A stretch of DNA of 64,000 bases from Schistosoma mansoni (Eukaryota; Platyhelminthes; Trematoda; Strigeidida; Schistosomatidae): contig NW_017386029.1 of assembly GCF_000237925.1 (NCBI RefSeq), positions 248,001 through 312,000 on the forward strand, read 5' to 3'. A model generated the notes under the pieces. It was given only the letters and a program-made list of their open reading frames with translations. It did not search any database and was not told where the DNA came from. Below, in pieces: positions 9,468 through 21,800 of this stretch. Made by a program: the position numbers and the translations under genes. Position 1 is the first letter of the stretch, and every line of letters begins with the position of its first letter.

Positions 9468-10211
9468 TATCATCAAGTACACTTCTGATTATTTTATCTC
9501 CATAGATCTTAACTACAAAACAAACAAACAAACAAACTCAATCAGTTATTTACTTATATAAACATTTTCTAATCCTTAAATTAACCGAATCAATATTATT
9601 ACCATTAACAATATGATGATTAGAGACTAGTTTACATTAAAACAAAAAATGTAAAACTCTTATTTATTCAAACAATAAATGACTCATATTCACAACAAGA
9701 CTCATATATATATATTTATGCATCTCATTTTCCCATTTCATTAAGAGGAAAAAAAGAAAGAGAAGAATTGCATAGAAATAGTTTAATCATTCAACTAACT
9801 GTAATCCCTTATTTTTATGCATCTAATTTATTTTGAAAACTTACGCTCTGTTCCTCTTTACCCTTTTTTTTTGTTGTTGTTTGTTGTTGATTGTCTAATT
9901 CATGATTTACATAACTTAAATGTTATTCTGATAGAAAAGAAGAAAGAATTAAATAAATTGATTGATTGATTAACTGATAGATAGATAGATTGATTGAATA
10001 AAATTTGCATAATCGATTAATTTATTGAATAAGATCAATATATCACCATCATCATCCTTATCACCACCATCATCATCATTATTATCATCGACATAATTAG
10101 ATTCATTAAAAATTTTAATCAACCATCTGGAAAAGGTTCATTTGTCAAGTTTTTTTTTTTTTTAAATTTTATTTGATAAAGCCGACAATATGAATAATTA
10201 GATAGATAATC
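9468..10211. other. AT-rich spacer with simple repeats
   Basis: It holds GATT/GATA repeats at about 9,955-9,995 and CATCAT/CACCAT repeats at about 10,044-10,088. No gene was seen. Confidence 0.5.
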
Positions 10212-10350
10212 TAACTTACTTAATTACGTCTGTTATCCCAAGTCGAGGAACATTGGACGCTCACCGGAATTCTTCATCCAACTCTGTCCTAGGTAATTAT
10301 TCCCAGTTGTTTCCAATTGCTATTCATTCTTTCGATGTCTGCTTCCAACT
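10212..10350 (-). mobile_element. RTE 3'-end fragment, head-to-head with the next copy
   Basis: The reverse complement ends in an RTE 3' terminus with an AATTAAGTAAG-type tail at the left. Its truncated 5' side abuts, within a base or two, the truncated 5' side of the plus-strand RTE copy starting at 10,352. Confidence 0.7.
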
Positions 10351-13032
10351 GGACCACAATACACGGAGTTAGACCGATTATATTTGTACCAATACAAAAT
10401 TCAGAAGGTCAATGGAAGACGTGAGAACCAGAAGAAGACTTGACAGAGCTTCACATCACCATCTACCTGGTTGTGGTCAAGATGAAACTGAACCTAAAGA
10501 AACATTGGACAGCTAGGGAAACACAAATACAAAAGTTCAATACAGCATTCCTAAGAGACACTAACAAACTCAACCAATTCAAAATAACTCTCAACAACAG
10601 GTTCTAAGCCCCACAAAATCTCAAAGAAGAAATTAAGATGGAGGACAACTGGAAAAGGATCAAAGAAACACTGACTTTAACGTGTCAGGAGGTGTTGGGC
10701 CGCAAGAGGCATCATCATAAAAAATGGATCCTTATCAAAACTCTTGACAGGATTCAAGAAAGGGAGAACAAGAAGACAGCAATTAACATCAGTCGAACAA
10801 CAGCAACGAAAGTCAAGGCACAAGCTGAATACGCAGAAGCAAACAAGCAAGTGAAGAGAAGCATTATGGTCGACAAGTAGAACTATGTGGGAAACCTGGC
10901 AACGATAGTGGAAAATGCTGCAAGGGGAGGAAATATGAGACAGCTATATGATACAACAAAGAAACTAGCAGCCAAATATAGTAAACTAGAGAGACCGATC
11001 AAGGACAAAGAAGGCAAGAACATCACCGAGATTTAAAAGCAAAGAAACAGATCGGTAGAATACTTTGAGGAACTCTTGAATATGCCAGCTCCACTGAATC
11101 TACTAGACATCGAAGCAACACACACAGACCTTCCCACAGCTATCACTCGACCAACGATGAAAGAAATCAGGATGGCCATCAGACAAATCAGGAGTGGGAA
11201 AGCAGTAGGACCTGACAATATACCAGCCGAAGCACTAAAGTTGGACCCAGAAGTAATTGCAAACATGCCTCACATTCTATTCTGGGAGATTTGGGGGGAA
11301 GAACAAGTCTCACCGACAGACTGGAGAAAAGGATAGCTTATCAAGATATCAAAGAAAGGAGATCTGAGCAAATGTGAAAACTACAGAGGAATATCACTAA
11401 CACCTACCCGGTAGAAATTTCAACAAAGTGATGCTGAATTGGATGAAAGATTCAGTAGACTTCCAGCTTCGAGATCAACAGACCAGATTCCGTAACGATC
11501 GGTCGTTCACAGACCAAATTGCGACACTACCGATTACCGTTAAACAATCAGTTGAGTGGAACCCATCACTATATATCAACATCCTTGATTATAAGAAATC
11601 ATTTAACAATGTGGATAGAACATTTTGGAAACTTCTTCCACACTATGGAGTGAGTAGCTGAGAAGAACGTCAACATCATCCGAAATTCACACAACCGACT
11701 ACAATCCAAAGTGGTGCATGGAGGACAGCTGACAGATGCATTCCAGGTAACGGTCGGAGTCAGATAAGGCTGCTTACTCTTTCTTCTGGTGATTGTCCGG
11801 ATTATGAAAACCTCGACATCTGAGAAGACACATTGAATACAATGGATAGCTCAGAATCAATTTGAAGATCTGGACTTCACAGGTGACCTGGCTCTTCTAT
11901 CACATACACATCAATAAATGCAGGTGAAGACAATTAGTGTAGCAGCAGTAGGCCCCAAAATACACAAAGGAAAAAGCGAGATCTCCAAATACACACACAG
12001 AACACCAACACAACCACACTTGATGGAAAAACTCTGGAAGAGGTGGAAACACTCACGTATCTTGGAAGCATTATTGATGAACGAGGGGAATCCGATGCAG
12101 ATGTAAAGGCGGGGATTGGCAAAGTGAAAGTAGCATCCCCACAGTTGAAGAACATATGGGACTCAAAACAACTGCCAATCAATATCAAAATCACAATCTT
12201 CAGTACAAAAGTCAACACAGTTCTTCTCTATGGAGCTGAAACTTCGAGAACCACTACAGCGCGCGCGCTACGAAGGGGTCGTTACTTTTTGGCCGTGGTC
12301 TACATTTTTCTTTTTTCTAGGATTCTCACTGAGCTGGATGGATTATCTTATCTTGAAATTACGGAAGACAACCTAATTCTAATCTGTTCACGTTTAAGCT
12401 GCAAATCTTATGCTATACGATAAGATCTTAATTTTAACTTATTGATGGTATATATGATCATATTCATACAATAACTCATAATCAAATTATTGTATATTCA
12501 TTTTGGCTATACGATATAACCTTCCTCTATCATTCCAAAAACCGTATATAATCATATTCGGCGAGGAATATAATTTCATATTTGTATTCTATTCATTATA
12601 TCGTGTTTGTATGCTACAACACACGTACTTTATGTATTTACAGGATCTATTCGGATCTCTACCTAATATCTAGAAATATATAAAATCGTGTATGACAAAG
12701 CACTGTACTCACTATTCCATATACTTTCATTAAAATCGTATTTGGATAATATAACTCACTTAATTTCCGGAATCACCTGTCCAATTCGGTGAGTCTGTCA
12801 TAGGTTTATTTATTTATTTTTTATGACCGTATATTTTGTCACCACTAATACCTTCCTCCTATTCTTGCCCATTGTTTTTCTACACTTTCACCGATCCTCA
12901 CGATACATCCACCCTTGTGTTAAGCACAGGTTTTGATTACTAGACTTCAGTCCTCGGCATTGATTTTTTCTTTCTTTCATCTCTATTTCCAATATTTTGT
13001 TCAATCCATCTGCCATACGTCACTTTTTTATC

Positions 13033-14388
13033 ATGCAACAAAAGAAAATAAAGGCCCCTGTTTGTAGGCGTCCAGCCAAACGTAGGAAAACTACGCAATC
13101 TAAAATTGCTACTAACAGTTTCAATGAGACGAGCTACTCCATTCATCCGGAAGCAGACAAGCTTTTACCAGTTGTCTCCATTCCAGACGTGTTGAAGACT
13201 CTGTTGGTAAACAATGATGATAATCACAACTGCAACCATACGAATGATATAAAAAGGCTGCAAGTTGACATGAACATTCTCAATCCCCTCAAGTATCTCA
13301 TCAACCCTAACCTCACAGAGACTCCAGATCAAATGAATGACATCAATAACTTCTTAGATCGTGTTACATCAGAGGTACTTGAAAGAATAAGGCGATCTAG
13401 CAATGCAATTGTGTTTAATATACCGGACTCATATGCCCTTAAAAATATCAAAACTAGTCTGCTTAGAGCCAGCAATATGACACACGTACTATGTGTATGC
13501 TCAAGATTAAAAAGAAGTCACCCTGATATGCAATCACCGATCTTGTTCAAATTCAACTCATCTGTAGACGCTAGTGAGTTTTTAAATCCCTCCAATTCAT
13601 TGAAACAGAAACAGATTTTCAAAGATATTAAGATTCTACCAGATAGAACACCATGCCAACGAAAAGCAGGCCGAGATAACCACAGACTACCAGCATCAAA
13701 CACCCAATCGTATCATAATCCTAAAGGTCATAAAATTAAGTCCGATCCTAAGCGGACATCTAACTTTACGAATATGCAACCACCGGAAAACTCTCCTGAA
13801 TCTCCTAAAGTTCAAAGCCCAAAAGAAAGTAGTCCCAATGTAGGTGATGCCCATCCTTTTAAGAATGTTGACTTAGATTCAACCCTAAGTAGTTGTACTG
13901 ATTTCGAATGGGATAACACAATCCAAGTCGCTGTTAGTGCAACAACCAGTTACAGTGACTGTGCAACGGATAACGGGAAAACTGGTCATAAAAATTATCT
14001 GCCTGACCATACGCTTAACGTCGATATACTCGAACCTTGCAAACCATCTCAAGCATCTTTAACAACACACGACCCTCCTCAAATTACGAAGGAGCCAAAA
14101 TCAACCACAAACCTTGGAAATAAGCGTTTAGAACATGTTCCCTATACGTTAGGTATAAATAGCAATCTAAATTATAAACGGCCACTTGGTCGCACACATA
14201 GACCTGATAGCCTTCTTGGTCCAGCTCCCAATATGAATACTGTTCCTTTACCAAATGTTATATCCAATAATAGTGAGAAGACTTTTTTTGTACTTCCGCC
14301 GGCTTTTCTGCCGGCAACAATAAACATACTTCAAATGCTGACAAAGTTGTTGAATCTGTTTCCGATCGCAACACAACTCTCACCTTAG
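13033..14388 (+). CDS. CR1-like LINE ORF1 protein
   Basis: The first in-frame ATG at 13,033 opens a frame of about 451 residues. The N-terminus is strongly basic (RRPAKRRK), the middle carries AIVFNIPDS and VLCVCSRLKRSHPD stretches that resemble the RRM-like RNA-binding part of LINE ORF1 proteins, and the rest is rich in Ser, Pro and Asn. The role by family is binding the element RNA. The last ~33 residues, after the T7 run at 14,283-14,289, change composition, whereas the -1 frame from there reads as good protein into ORF2. The annotated end at 14,388 may therefore not be the native end. Confidence 0.7.
   Translation: MQQKKIKAPVCRRPAKRRKTTQSKIATNSFNETSYSIHPEADKLLPVVSIPDVLKTLLVNNDDNHNCNHTNDIKRLQVDMNILNPLKYLINPNLTETPDQMNDINNFLDRVTSEVLERIRRSSNAIVFNIPDSYALKNIKTSLLRASNMTHVLCVCSRLKRSHPDMQSPILFKFNSSVDASEFLNPSNSLKQKQIFKDIKILPDRTPCQRKAGRDNHRLPASNTQSYHNPKGHKIKSDPKRTSNFTNMQPPENSPESPKVQSPKESSPNVGDAHPFKNVDLDSTLSSCTDFEWDNTIQVAVSATTSYSDCATDNGKTGHKNYLPDHTLNVDILEPCKPSQASLTTHDPPQITKEPKSTTNLGNKRLEHVPYTLGINSNLNYKRPLGRTHRPDSLLGPAPNMNTVPLPNVISNNSEKTFFVLPPAFLPATINILQMLTKLLNLFPIATQLSP
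14283..14289 (+). other. candidate -1 slippery heptamer T_TTT_TTT
   Basis: In the ORF1 frame the codons are ACT TTT TTT GTA, giving a T TTT TTT heptamer. A -1 slip there continues as TGT ACT TCC, which is the ORF2 frame. ORF2 is closed by stops at 14,268-14,276 immediately upstream and then stays open to 17,120. The alternative is that the run has lost one T in this copy. Confidence 0.4.
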
Positions 14389-17120
14389 CCAATCCTACAA
14401 GTATTCATGTATATACCGATTGTGATTTATACTCTAACCTGATTCACCATGGTAATTCTCAATTTCTTATTCTTTCGTTCAATGCCCGCTCTCTGCCCAA
14501 TAAAATTACTCACCTCAAGACCCTTTTATTGCTTGTAAATCCAACTATTGTACTTATAACGGAAACGTGGTGCAATTCATCTATATCCGATCACTCCCTG
14601 CATATAGATAACTATGTTTTCTTTAGAACCGATAGATGTAATGGATTAGGGGGCGGTACACTTATCTATGTCTGTTCGGATATTCAGGCCTGCAAATTTG
14701 AGGATAAATCCCTCGATGCTATAGACGACTCCACCTGGGTTACTGTAAACTGTGGATCTCGGAATTATCTACTGGTGGGATGCATATACAGACCACCACA
14801 TGCAGACTCTAGGTTTGACAGATTACTAACAAACATCTTTTCCATTGCTTCACACCAACCGCATACTTTTAAAATCATCGGAGGTGATTTTAATCTGCCA
14901 AACATCACATGGGATTCGACTCCGGTTTCAGGTCGACATGACAAGTTAGTTGAAACACTAGAACTTTATGGATGGGTCCAACAGGTCCGACAACCGACTA
15001 GAAGGAATAATATACTTGATTTACTATTTACAATCAACATAGATTCTATCTCAGTGAATATTGGTCAAGAGTTTTTTAAGAGTGATCACAGAGTAATATT
15101 GTGTATCATTCATTCTTTCGACGCCATACAATTGAATTCTAAAGCTGGAATGATGTACAAGAGTAGACATTTTGATCAACAAACCTGGAAACGGACTGAA
15201 AGTCTTATTCGTTGTTTACCATGGGAAACTTATTTTACCACAAATAATATTGACATTGCGATCTCTGATCTATACCACAACTTCATGCACTGCCTCAACT
15301 GCACTGCTCCAATTATTAGCCATGTGGCTTATAACGCCAATAGGGGCCAGAATAATTTTAAAACTTTTAAAAGAAAACTGAGGAAATTAAAACACCGTTA
15401 CCACAAGCATAATGACTTGTATACACTACAGAGTATACTTAAGTTAATTGACAAGAGTGCTTCATCTAAACGCAAGTATTTTATGAATATAGAAAATAAA
15501 ACCCTAGGTAATAAGAACGCAGAATTATCAATACTTCGGCTTTTTAAATCGCGTGTGAAGTCAAATTCTCTTGGCGTGACCAAATTCTTCATAGTTAACG
15601 GAAGAATTATCGATGACCCCGATATTATTTGCGAACAATTCAGTCAGCATTTCTCGCAGTGCTATAACACTAGAACTGAAATGGAATATGGGGCCTATCC
15701 ATCTGTATGGAAAACATCTCTTATCACCCCCAGATTCAAAACCGGATCACGCAGTGATATTGTTAACTACAGACCAATTAATTTGACATCTGTGCTGTCA
15801 AGAACAATGGAAAAAATCATCCACAAACAGCTATTATCATTTTTGCTTTCGGCTAATCTGATCAGCCCATCCCAACACGGGTTTATGACCAAATGCTCAT
15901 GCTTCACATCGCACCTGGAATTTTTTGATCAAATTACCCAGAGAAGAGATGTTGGTCAGTCTGTGATAATTTTGTACTTCGACTTTAGTAAGGCCTTCGA
16001 CAGCGTCTCACACAAACTTCTTCTTCTAAAACTCTCTTCATATGGAATACAGAATCCCCTTTTATCTTGGCTCAAGTCATTTTTAAAAGAACGTAGCCAA
16101 ATTGTCCGCTTTGGATCTTGCTACTCCAAACCTGTGAATGTAACCAGTGGGGTTATACAAGGAAGTGTAATTGGTCCATTACTATTTCTCCTTTTTATCA
16201 ATGACGTTTGCTCCCTCTTTCAGTATGGTAAACCTTTTCTTTTTGCCGATGATCTAAAAGTGGTTTATTCATTCTCATCTCCCACAAAAGAAAGCTATAT
16301 TTCAACAGTAATCCAAGAAGAAATAAACAAGTTGTACGAATGGACTATTTCGTGGAATTTGCCACTTAATGTTGACAAAAGTGGATTTATTGACAATGGC
16401 CGTTGCCTCAACCTAAATCTGGCTATACACAAACATACACTGAAACCTCTCAACACTGTTCGTGACTTGGGTTTAAGATATAGCGACAGTTTGAACTTTT
16501 CTGAACACATTGCATCTCAAGTATCCAAAGCTAGAAAGCTCATCGGATTCATAATGATTAATTTCAATAATACCGAATCGAGATTATTATTATACAGAAA
16601 ATGTATCTTACCGATTCTTGAATATGGTATTTTAGTTTACAGTAATTGCAGGCATAAAGACCTGATTAAAATTGAAGGTGTTCGAAGAAGGTTCACCAAA
16701 GCTGTTTTGGGGTATTCTGACAACAAAGACTATCACCAAAGATGTCAACAACTCAAACTAGAACCTCTCTGGATCAGGCGTATCAAATTAAACCTTATCT
16801 TTCTCTACCGGCTTCTTAACGGTATTTCTTACTCTTCACTATCTACCCCTTCATACTCTATGATACCGTCCCACAATCTACGCAATAAGGAAAATATTCT
16901 AGCGATTCCAAAAACCCACACAAATTTACGCCAGAATTTTTTCGTTATTCGCTACTCAACCATGTGGAATAGACTGCCAATGAACCTCCGATGCAGTGAA
17001 ACTATAACCCGGTTCCGAAGTCTTCTTGATGATTTTCTTTCCGGAAGTGGATTGTGTCACCTACTGAATATCAACGTGCTTAAGAATGATTTATACAAAA
17101 AAGGCCCGCCATCTATCTAA
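14289..17120 (+). CDS. CR1-like LINE ORF2, endonuclease-RT lacking part of the RT fingers
   Basis: The frame is open from the slippery run to 17,120 (943 codons plus stop). The endonuclease has FLILSFNARSLPNK from about 14,463, then ITETW, GGDFNLPNITWDS and SDHRVILC. The RT has NYRPINLTSV, SQHGFM, YFDFSKAFDSVSH, GVIQGSVIGPLLFLLFINDV and FADDLKVV, with the usual C-terminal region after it (ILEYGILVYS). There is no ATG near the natural start, so the start shown is the junction with ORF1. Between SQHFSQCYN and PSVWKTSLITP the fingers segment with the PGPDGI-type motif of CR1 and Jockey RTs is missing without loss of frame, near 15,670-15,700. The product would probably not be a working RT. Confidence 0.8.
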   Translation, partial: CTSAGFSAGNNKHTSNADKVVESVSDRNTTLTLANPTSIHVYTDCDLYSNLIHHGNSQFLILSFNARSLPNKITHLKTLLLLVNPTIVLITETWCNSSISDHSLHIDNYVFFRTDRCNGLGGGTLIYVCSDIQACKFEDKSLDAIDDSTWVTVNCGSRNYLLVGCIYRPPHADSRFDRLLTNIFSIASHQPHTFKIIGGDFNLPNITWDSTPVSGRHDKLVETLELYGWVQQVRQPTRRNNILDLLFTINIDSISVNIGQEFFKSDHRVILCIIHSFDAIQLNSKAGMMYKSRHFDQQTWKRTESLIRCLPWETYFTTNNIDIAISDLYHNFMHCLNCTAPIISHVAYNANRGQNNFKTFKRKLRKLKHRYHKHNDLYTLQSILKLIDKSASSKRKYFMNIENKTLGNKNAELSILRLFKSRVKSNSLGVTKFFIVNGRIIDDPDIICEQFSQHFSQCYNTRTEMEYGAYPSVWKTSLITPRFKTGSRSDIVNYRPINLTSVLSRTMEKIIHKQLLSFLLSANLISPSQHGFMTKCSCFTSHLEFFDQITQRRDVGQSVIILYFDFSKAFDSVSHKLLLLKLSSYGIQNPLLSWLKSFLKERSQIVRFGSCYSKPVNVTSGVIQGSVIGPLLFLLFINDVCSLFQYGKPFLFADDLKVVYSFSSPTKESYISTVIQEEINKLYEWTISWNLPLNVDKSGFIDNGRCLNLNLAIHKHTLKPLNTVRDLGLRYSDSLNFSEHIASQVSKARKLIGFIMINFNNTESRLLLYRKCILPILEYGILVYSNCRHKDLIKIEGVRRRFTKAVLGYSDNKDYHQRCQQLKLEPLWIRRIKLNLIFLYRLLNGISYSSLSTPSYSMIPSHNLRNKENILAIPKTHTNLRQNFFVIRYSTMWNRLPMNLRCSETITRFRSLLDDFLSGSGLCHLLNINVLKNDLYKKGPPSI

Positions 17121-18466
17121 CTGACTGAAAAGCAAAGTGAAGCCTTTGAAACTTTTCACGTCTGTTTCACTTTATTTTATATTTATCTTAATATACAAAG
17201 TCTGCTTATGTTCGTACTTATAACTATTCCTGTTATTATTATCATTATTGGTCTCTCGACACATTAGATATTCTTTTCATCTCTTCTTGTCCTTCTAAAC
17301 ATATTTTATTCCTAAACATCCAAAGTCTACAATTAAAAACAAAAAACCCCATGTTCCACTTAAACAAATAATTTTTTTTTAAATCTTCACAACATATATA
17401 TAACATATAGAAATTTATATTTAATTATTCTTTGCAATTAATTGTGACTATGATAGCATCATTATAAATTATTATTATTGCACTAATGTTTATGCTGATA
17501 CCTGGTTTCACTCTGTATTCTGTTACATAAATCTACACGTATTTATCCGCAAGGGTTTATTATTGTTGTTATTATTATTTTAAAATTATTCGTTCATCTC
17601 AAAAGTCTATATCCATTACACTATTACGATCATGGTTGGACCCTTTCACTATGTGTTCATTTCTTTTCTCTCTCCCTTTTTTTCCTTCTAAATAAATATT
17701 ATTCTTAAGATTACGAAGCTTTGGATTGAGACAATAACTTGAGTTACGTTGAATTCAACTTATCAGACTCGTTTTATCTTCACTATTTATATACACGACT
17801 CATACATATTGATTATCTTTTGCACTTAATTGAGACTTTCATAGCATTACCCAAAACTATGTCTGCACGAACAAACACTTATTCTAACGTCATATCTTAC
17901 TGCAATAATAAGTTATTTACTTATCAATTTATTCTGTTTTATTTTATTTTTATTATTCGTTTTGCTATACATACATAGTTGTTTATTCATGTTCTGCGTT
18001 AAGATAATTACATATTCCGCGTCTCCTTTATTTCTATTTCCTTAGTTTCTTCCTTTCCTTCTTCAAAATCAATTCAAAATTCTTGCTAATTACTCAGAAC
18101 CTGATTTATTATTACTATTATTACTATTCTATTATTAATATTTTATTTTCCTTTTCCTTCCTTTCTCAAACATAGCATATGTAATGTTAACATTACTGAA
18201 AATTGTGTATTATTGCATTTTTGAAGAAACCTGAAATGGTTTCTTCACAGCACTTATGTACCCATAAGGTGTTTGTGAATAATAATAATGATAATACAAC
18301 CATCATCAAAATGTACAAGTATTTATAAACAGTTGTCTACACAAGATACTCACGAGGCTAGCCCTAACTTGGAATCATAGAGGGAAACGGAAAAGAAAAC
18401 CAAAGACCACACTGTGTCGGGAACCTGAAGGAGACATCGAAAAGATGAATAGCAACTGGAAAGGAT

Positions 18467-18792
18467 TGTAGCGGTAAATAATTCCCCAAAATCAATAGCT
18501 CATTAAGTGTTCGACATTGGATGCTGACCATGTTGTTTAAGTGGACTTGTTTAGCTGAAGGCTTTCGGTCATGCATCCGTACCAGATCACGTTGCAACAC
18601 GGCGTGGGACACAGCTCCTACGTTACAATAGCCAGTTAAGAACGAAGTCTCTCGATATATTGGTAACGAATCAAATATATCTTTCCTGTCTCTCCTCGTC
18701 TGACTTCTGGTTTCTATTCGACTGGGAACGAACGATTATAGAAGATACTACTGGTTGCTAGTTGCAAAACTAGAATATCCGTTGTATCCTCA
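18467..18792 (+). repeat. 5' LTR of LTR element copy 1
   Basis: It begins TGTAG and ends CCTCA, with the same length as the 3' LTR and near-identity to it. Related LTRs lie at 24.6, 48.95 and 50.7 kb. Confidence 0.92.
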
Positions 18793-18793
18793 T

Positions 18794-18811
18794 TGGTGAG
18801 CCTAACGTGAT
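18794..18811 (+). other. primer-binding site, tRNA-Trp type
   Basis: TGGTGAGCCTAACGTGAT begins two bases after the 5' LTR and resembles the tRNA-Trp-complementary site used by CsRN1-type Gypsy elements. Confidence 0.65.
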
Positions 18812-21800
18812 CTGGTACACCAAGCCAATATACTGTGAGTCTGTTCCAATTTGGAATATTATTATTCATTGTTATTCTTTATTTGAATTTTATATATTGT
18901 GATATATTTTTTTCGCGCGTTTTTCCCGGATATATTTCAATTAGACATTTTTCGTTATCTATATTACTATGACGGAACACTCACCCAAGGTCTTTAAGTT
19001 AAAGTCTATTCCCCCTATTTCGATTCAGTTAACGCCATTTTGGCCCGACAATATCGAGTCCTGGTTCTGCTGCGCAGAAGCTGATTTTTGCATGCACGGA
19101 ATCACGGACTCGCGCACACGATTCCTCGCGGTAGTTAAGGCGTTACCGCGCGAGTTTAACAGGTACGTAACACCTAGTATGTTTACTAGTGATGTTCCCG
19201 AACCTTACGAAACTCTCAAATGTTCGATTCTCAAACGTGGAGACCTAACCGACCGACAACGGTTAGACCAACTCCTCCATAACATCGACTTGCAACAGGG
19301 TTCTGCGACAGACATGTTGCTAAGAATGAGAGAGGTTATCGGCCGACGAACTTTCGATGATGGCCTATTCAGACAACTTTTCTTGTCTAAACTTCCTCAT
19401 CAGGTGCAGGCAGTGCTCGTCTCGTTTCAAAACAACGCCATAGACGAGCTGGCTGCATCTGCCGACCGAATCTTAGAAACCACTAAATATTCTAAGGCCG
19501 AGGTTTTTTCCATCAAGGAAAAATCTCAAACGACCCCGAACGACATCACCGAACTATGTCACACACTTACACGATATCTTAGAGTTCGTAATGACCGTAG
19601 TCGGTCAAAAACCCCGCGTGGGAGCGTTTCACGTAAGAGATCTGTCTCTCGACCACGAGAGACAGACAACCCCGACTGGTGCTAGTATCACAACCAGTAC
19701 GGCAAGTCTTCCAGAAATTGCAGGAAACCCTGCAATTATCCGACCCCAAAATCGAGTGACACGAAAAACAGTTCGGGAAACTTCCAAGCCGGCACGCGTT
19801 AACGGCAACCGTAGCCGGCGAACACAGCCGTCTGTTATACATCACAGATATGACTACGAAAGTTCGCTACCTCGTCGACACTGGCGCAGAAGTTAGCGTT
19901 CTTCCGGCAAATCCCAACGACAGACTTCGCGAGTCTGTTTTCAGTTTACAGGCGGCAAACGGAAAGCCAATCGCTACTTACGGTAAAAGGTACGTCTACC
20001 TCAACGTGGGTTTACGCAAACCCATACACTGGATTTTCGTTGTTGCAGATGTCTCTATGCCAATCATTGGTATAGATCTGTTACAATACCACAATCTACT
20101 CATCGACACACGCTCACGAAGGTTAATAGACGGAAACACTAAGTTATCCGTTTGCGTAACTCCTTTTTCTGGTTGCAGATTATCCCCAGTTACAATTAAG
20201 CAAGCCATAGACTCCCTATATCAATCATTACTCTACAAATACTCCGGGATACATCAACCGCAACCGAAATTGCCTTGTGTAACCAGCAATCTTACACATC
20301 ACATCTCGACTACAGGACCACCTGTATTCTCGAAAGCCCGTCGACTCGCCCCCGAAAAACTTAGGTTAGCCAAAAACGAATCGAGCATATGATAGACTTA
20401 GGTATAATTCGACCGTCGAATAGCCCATGGTCATCTCCATTGCACATGGTCCCTAAAAAGGACAGCAACGATTGGCGACCAACTGGTGATTATCGGCGTC
20501 TGAATGCTAAAACCATTCCCGATCGTTACCCATTGCTTCATATTCACGATTTGACAGCTACCTTGGAAGGTACAACTGTCTTTTCAAAAATCGACTTAGT
20601 TAAGGCCTATAACCAAATACCGATGGCACCTGACGACGTTCCTAAAACCGCCATCATCACTCCCTTCGGTCTTTACGAATTTCTACGAATGTCTTTTGGT
20701 TTAAGAAATGCGGCTAAAATCTTCCAAAGGTTTATAGACGACGTCTTCCGAGGTCTCAACTTCGTACATGCGTATGTTGATGACTGTCTAATAGCAAGTC
20801 CGGACAGAGAATCGCATCTCAAGCATCTAGACATTGCTATCGATCGACTCCAAAGGCATGGCATTACTGTAAACATTCAGAAATGCCAAATCGGAACCAA
20901 CTCCTTAGACTTCTTAGGACACACTATTGATGCCCGAGGCATCCGACCACTTAGAAGCAAAGTGGCGGCCATTCTAGATTACCCAGAACCGACCACGATC
21001 AAGCAGTTGTGAACTTTCAACGGCCTTGTAAGTTTCTACAGACGGTTCATACCCAAATGCGCATCCCTTATGAAACCGTTGACCGACCAGCTTCGTGGAA
21101 ATGCAAAATCAATTAGTTTAGACGACACAGCCCGTAAAGCATTCTCCACAGTTAAGGAACACATCGCTCAGGAAACCCTGCTTGCTCATCAGGACACTCA
21201 AGCGCCCATTAGTATCGCCGTAGACGCATCCGACTCAGCAATCGGAAGAGTCTTACAACAATGGGTTAAAAACTCATGGCAACCTTTAATATTTTTCTCG
21301 AGACGGTTGCTAGACGCGGAATCTAGGTACAGCACGTTCGGTAGGGAACTCTTAGCTTTGTATTGTGCTGTACGGCATTTCCAACATTCCATCGAAGGAA
21401 GAGAATTCACGCTTTTTACCGATCACAAACCTCTTACCTTCTCTTTATTTTCATCTTCAGACAAGTACTCACCGCGAGAGTCTCGACAACTCGACTACAT
21501 TTCACAGTTTACTCCAGACATACAACACATTTCCGGAGCTAACAATGTAGTCGCAGACGCCTTGTCTCGAATAAGTTCCTTGAACAGTTTCCAAGGAATC
21601 GATCTTCTTAAACTCGCTCAGCTTCAAAAAGAAGACATTGATCTTCAGCATGAGTTATCCTCGACAACTCTTAAACTAAGTATTAAGCAGATGGGAACAG
21701 GTAAGGAAACCTTACTGTGTGACACATCTACAAGTAGGGATCGTCCAATAGTACCAAAACATTATCGACGCAACGTCTTCAATACGTTGCACAATCTTTC

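Larger units (their letters stand above)
12259..18294 (+). mobile_element. CR1-like non-LTR retrotransposon, about 6 kb
   Basis: It interrupts RTE copy B1. The ends are set by the resumption of RTE sequence and by a 4-bp duplication, TACA (12,255-12,258 and 18,295-18,298). It starts in GCGCGCGC, has a 5' region of about 770 bp, two consecutive frames (ORF1; ORF2 with endonuclease and RT), a long AT-rich 3' region of about 1.17 kb and an AATAATAATGATAA tail. Very short duplications and a short-unit tail fit the CR1 group. The frames are long and mostly open, so it is younger than its host copy. Confidence 0.85.
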
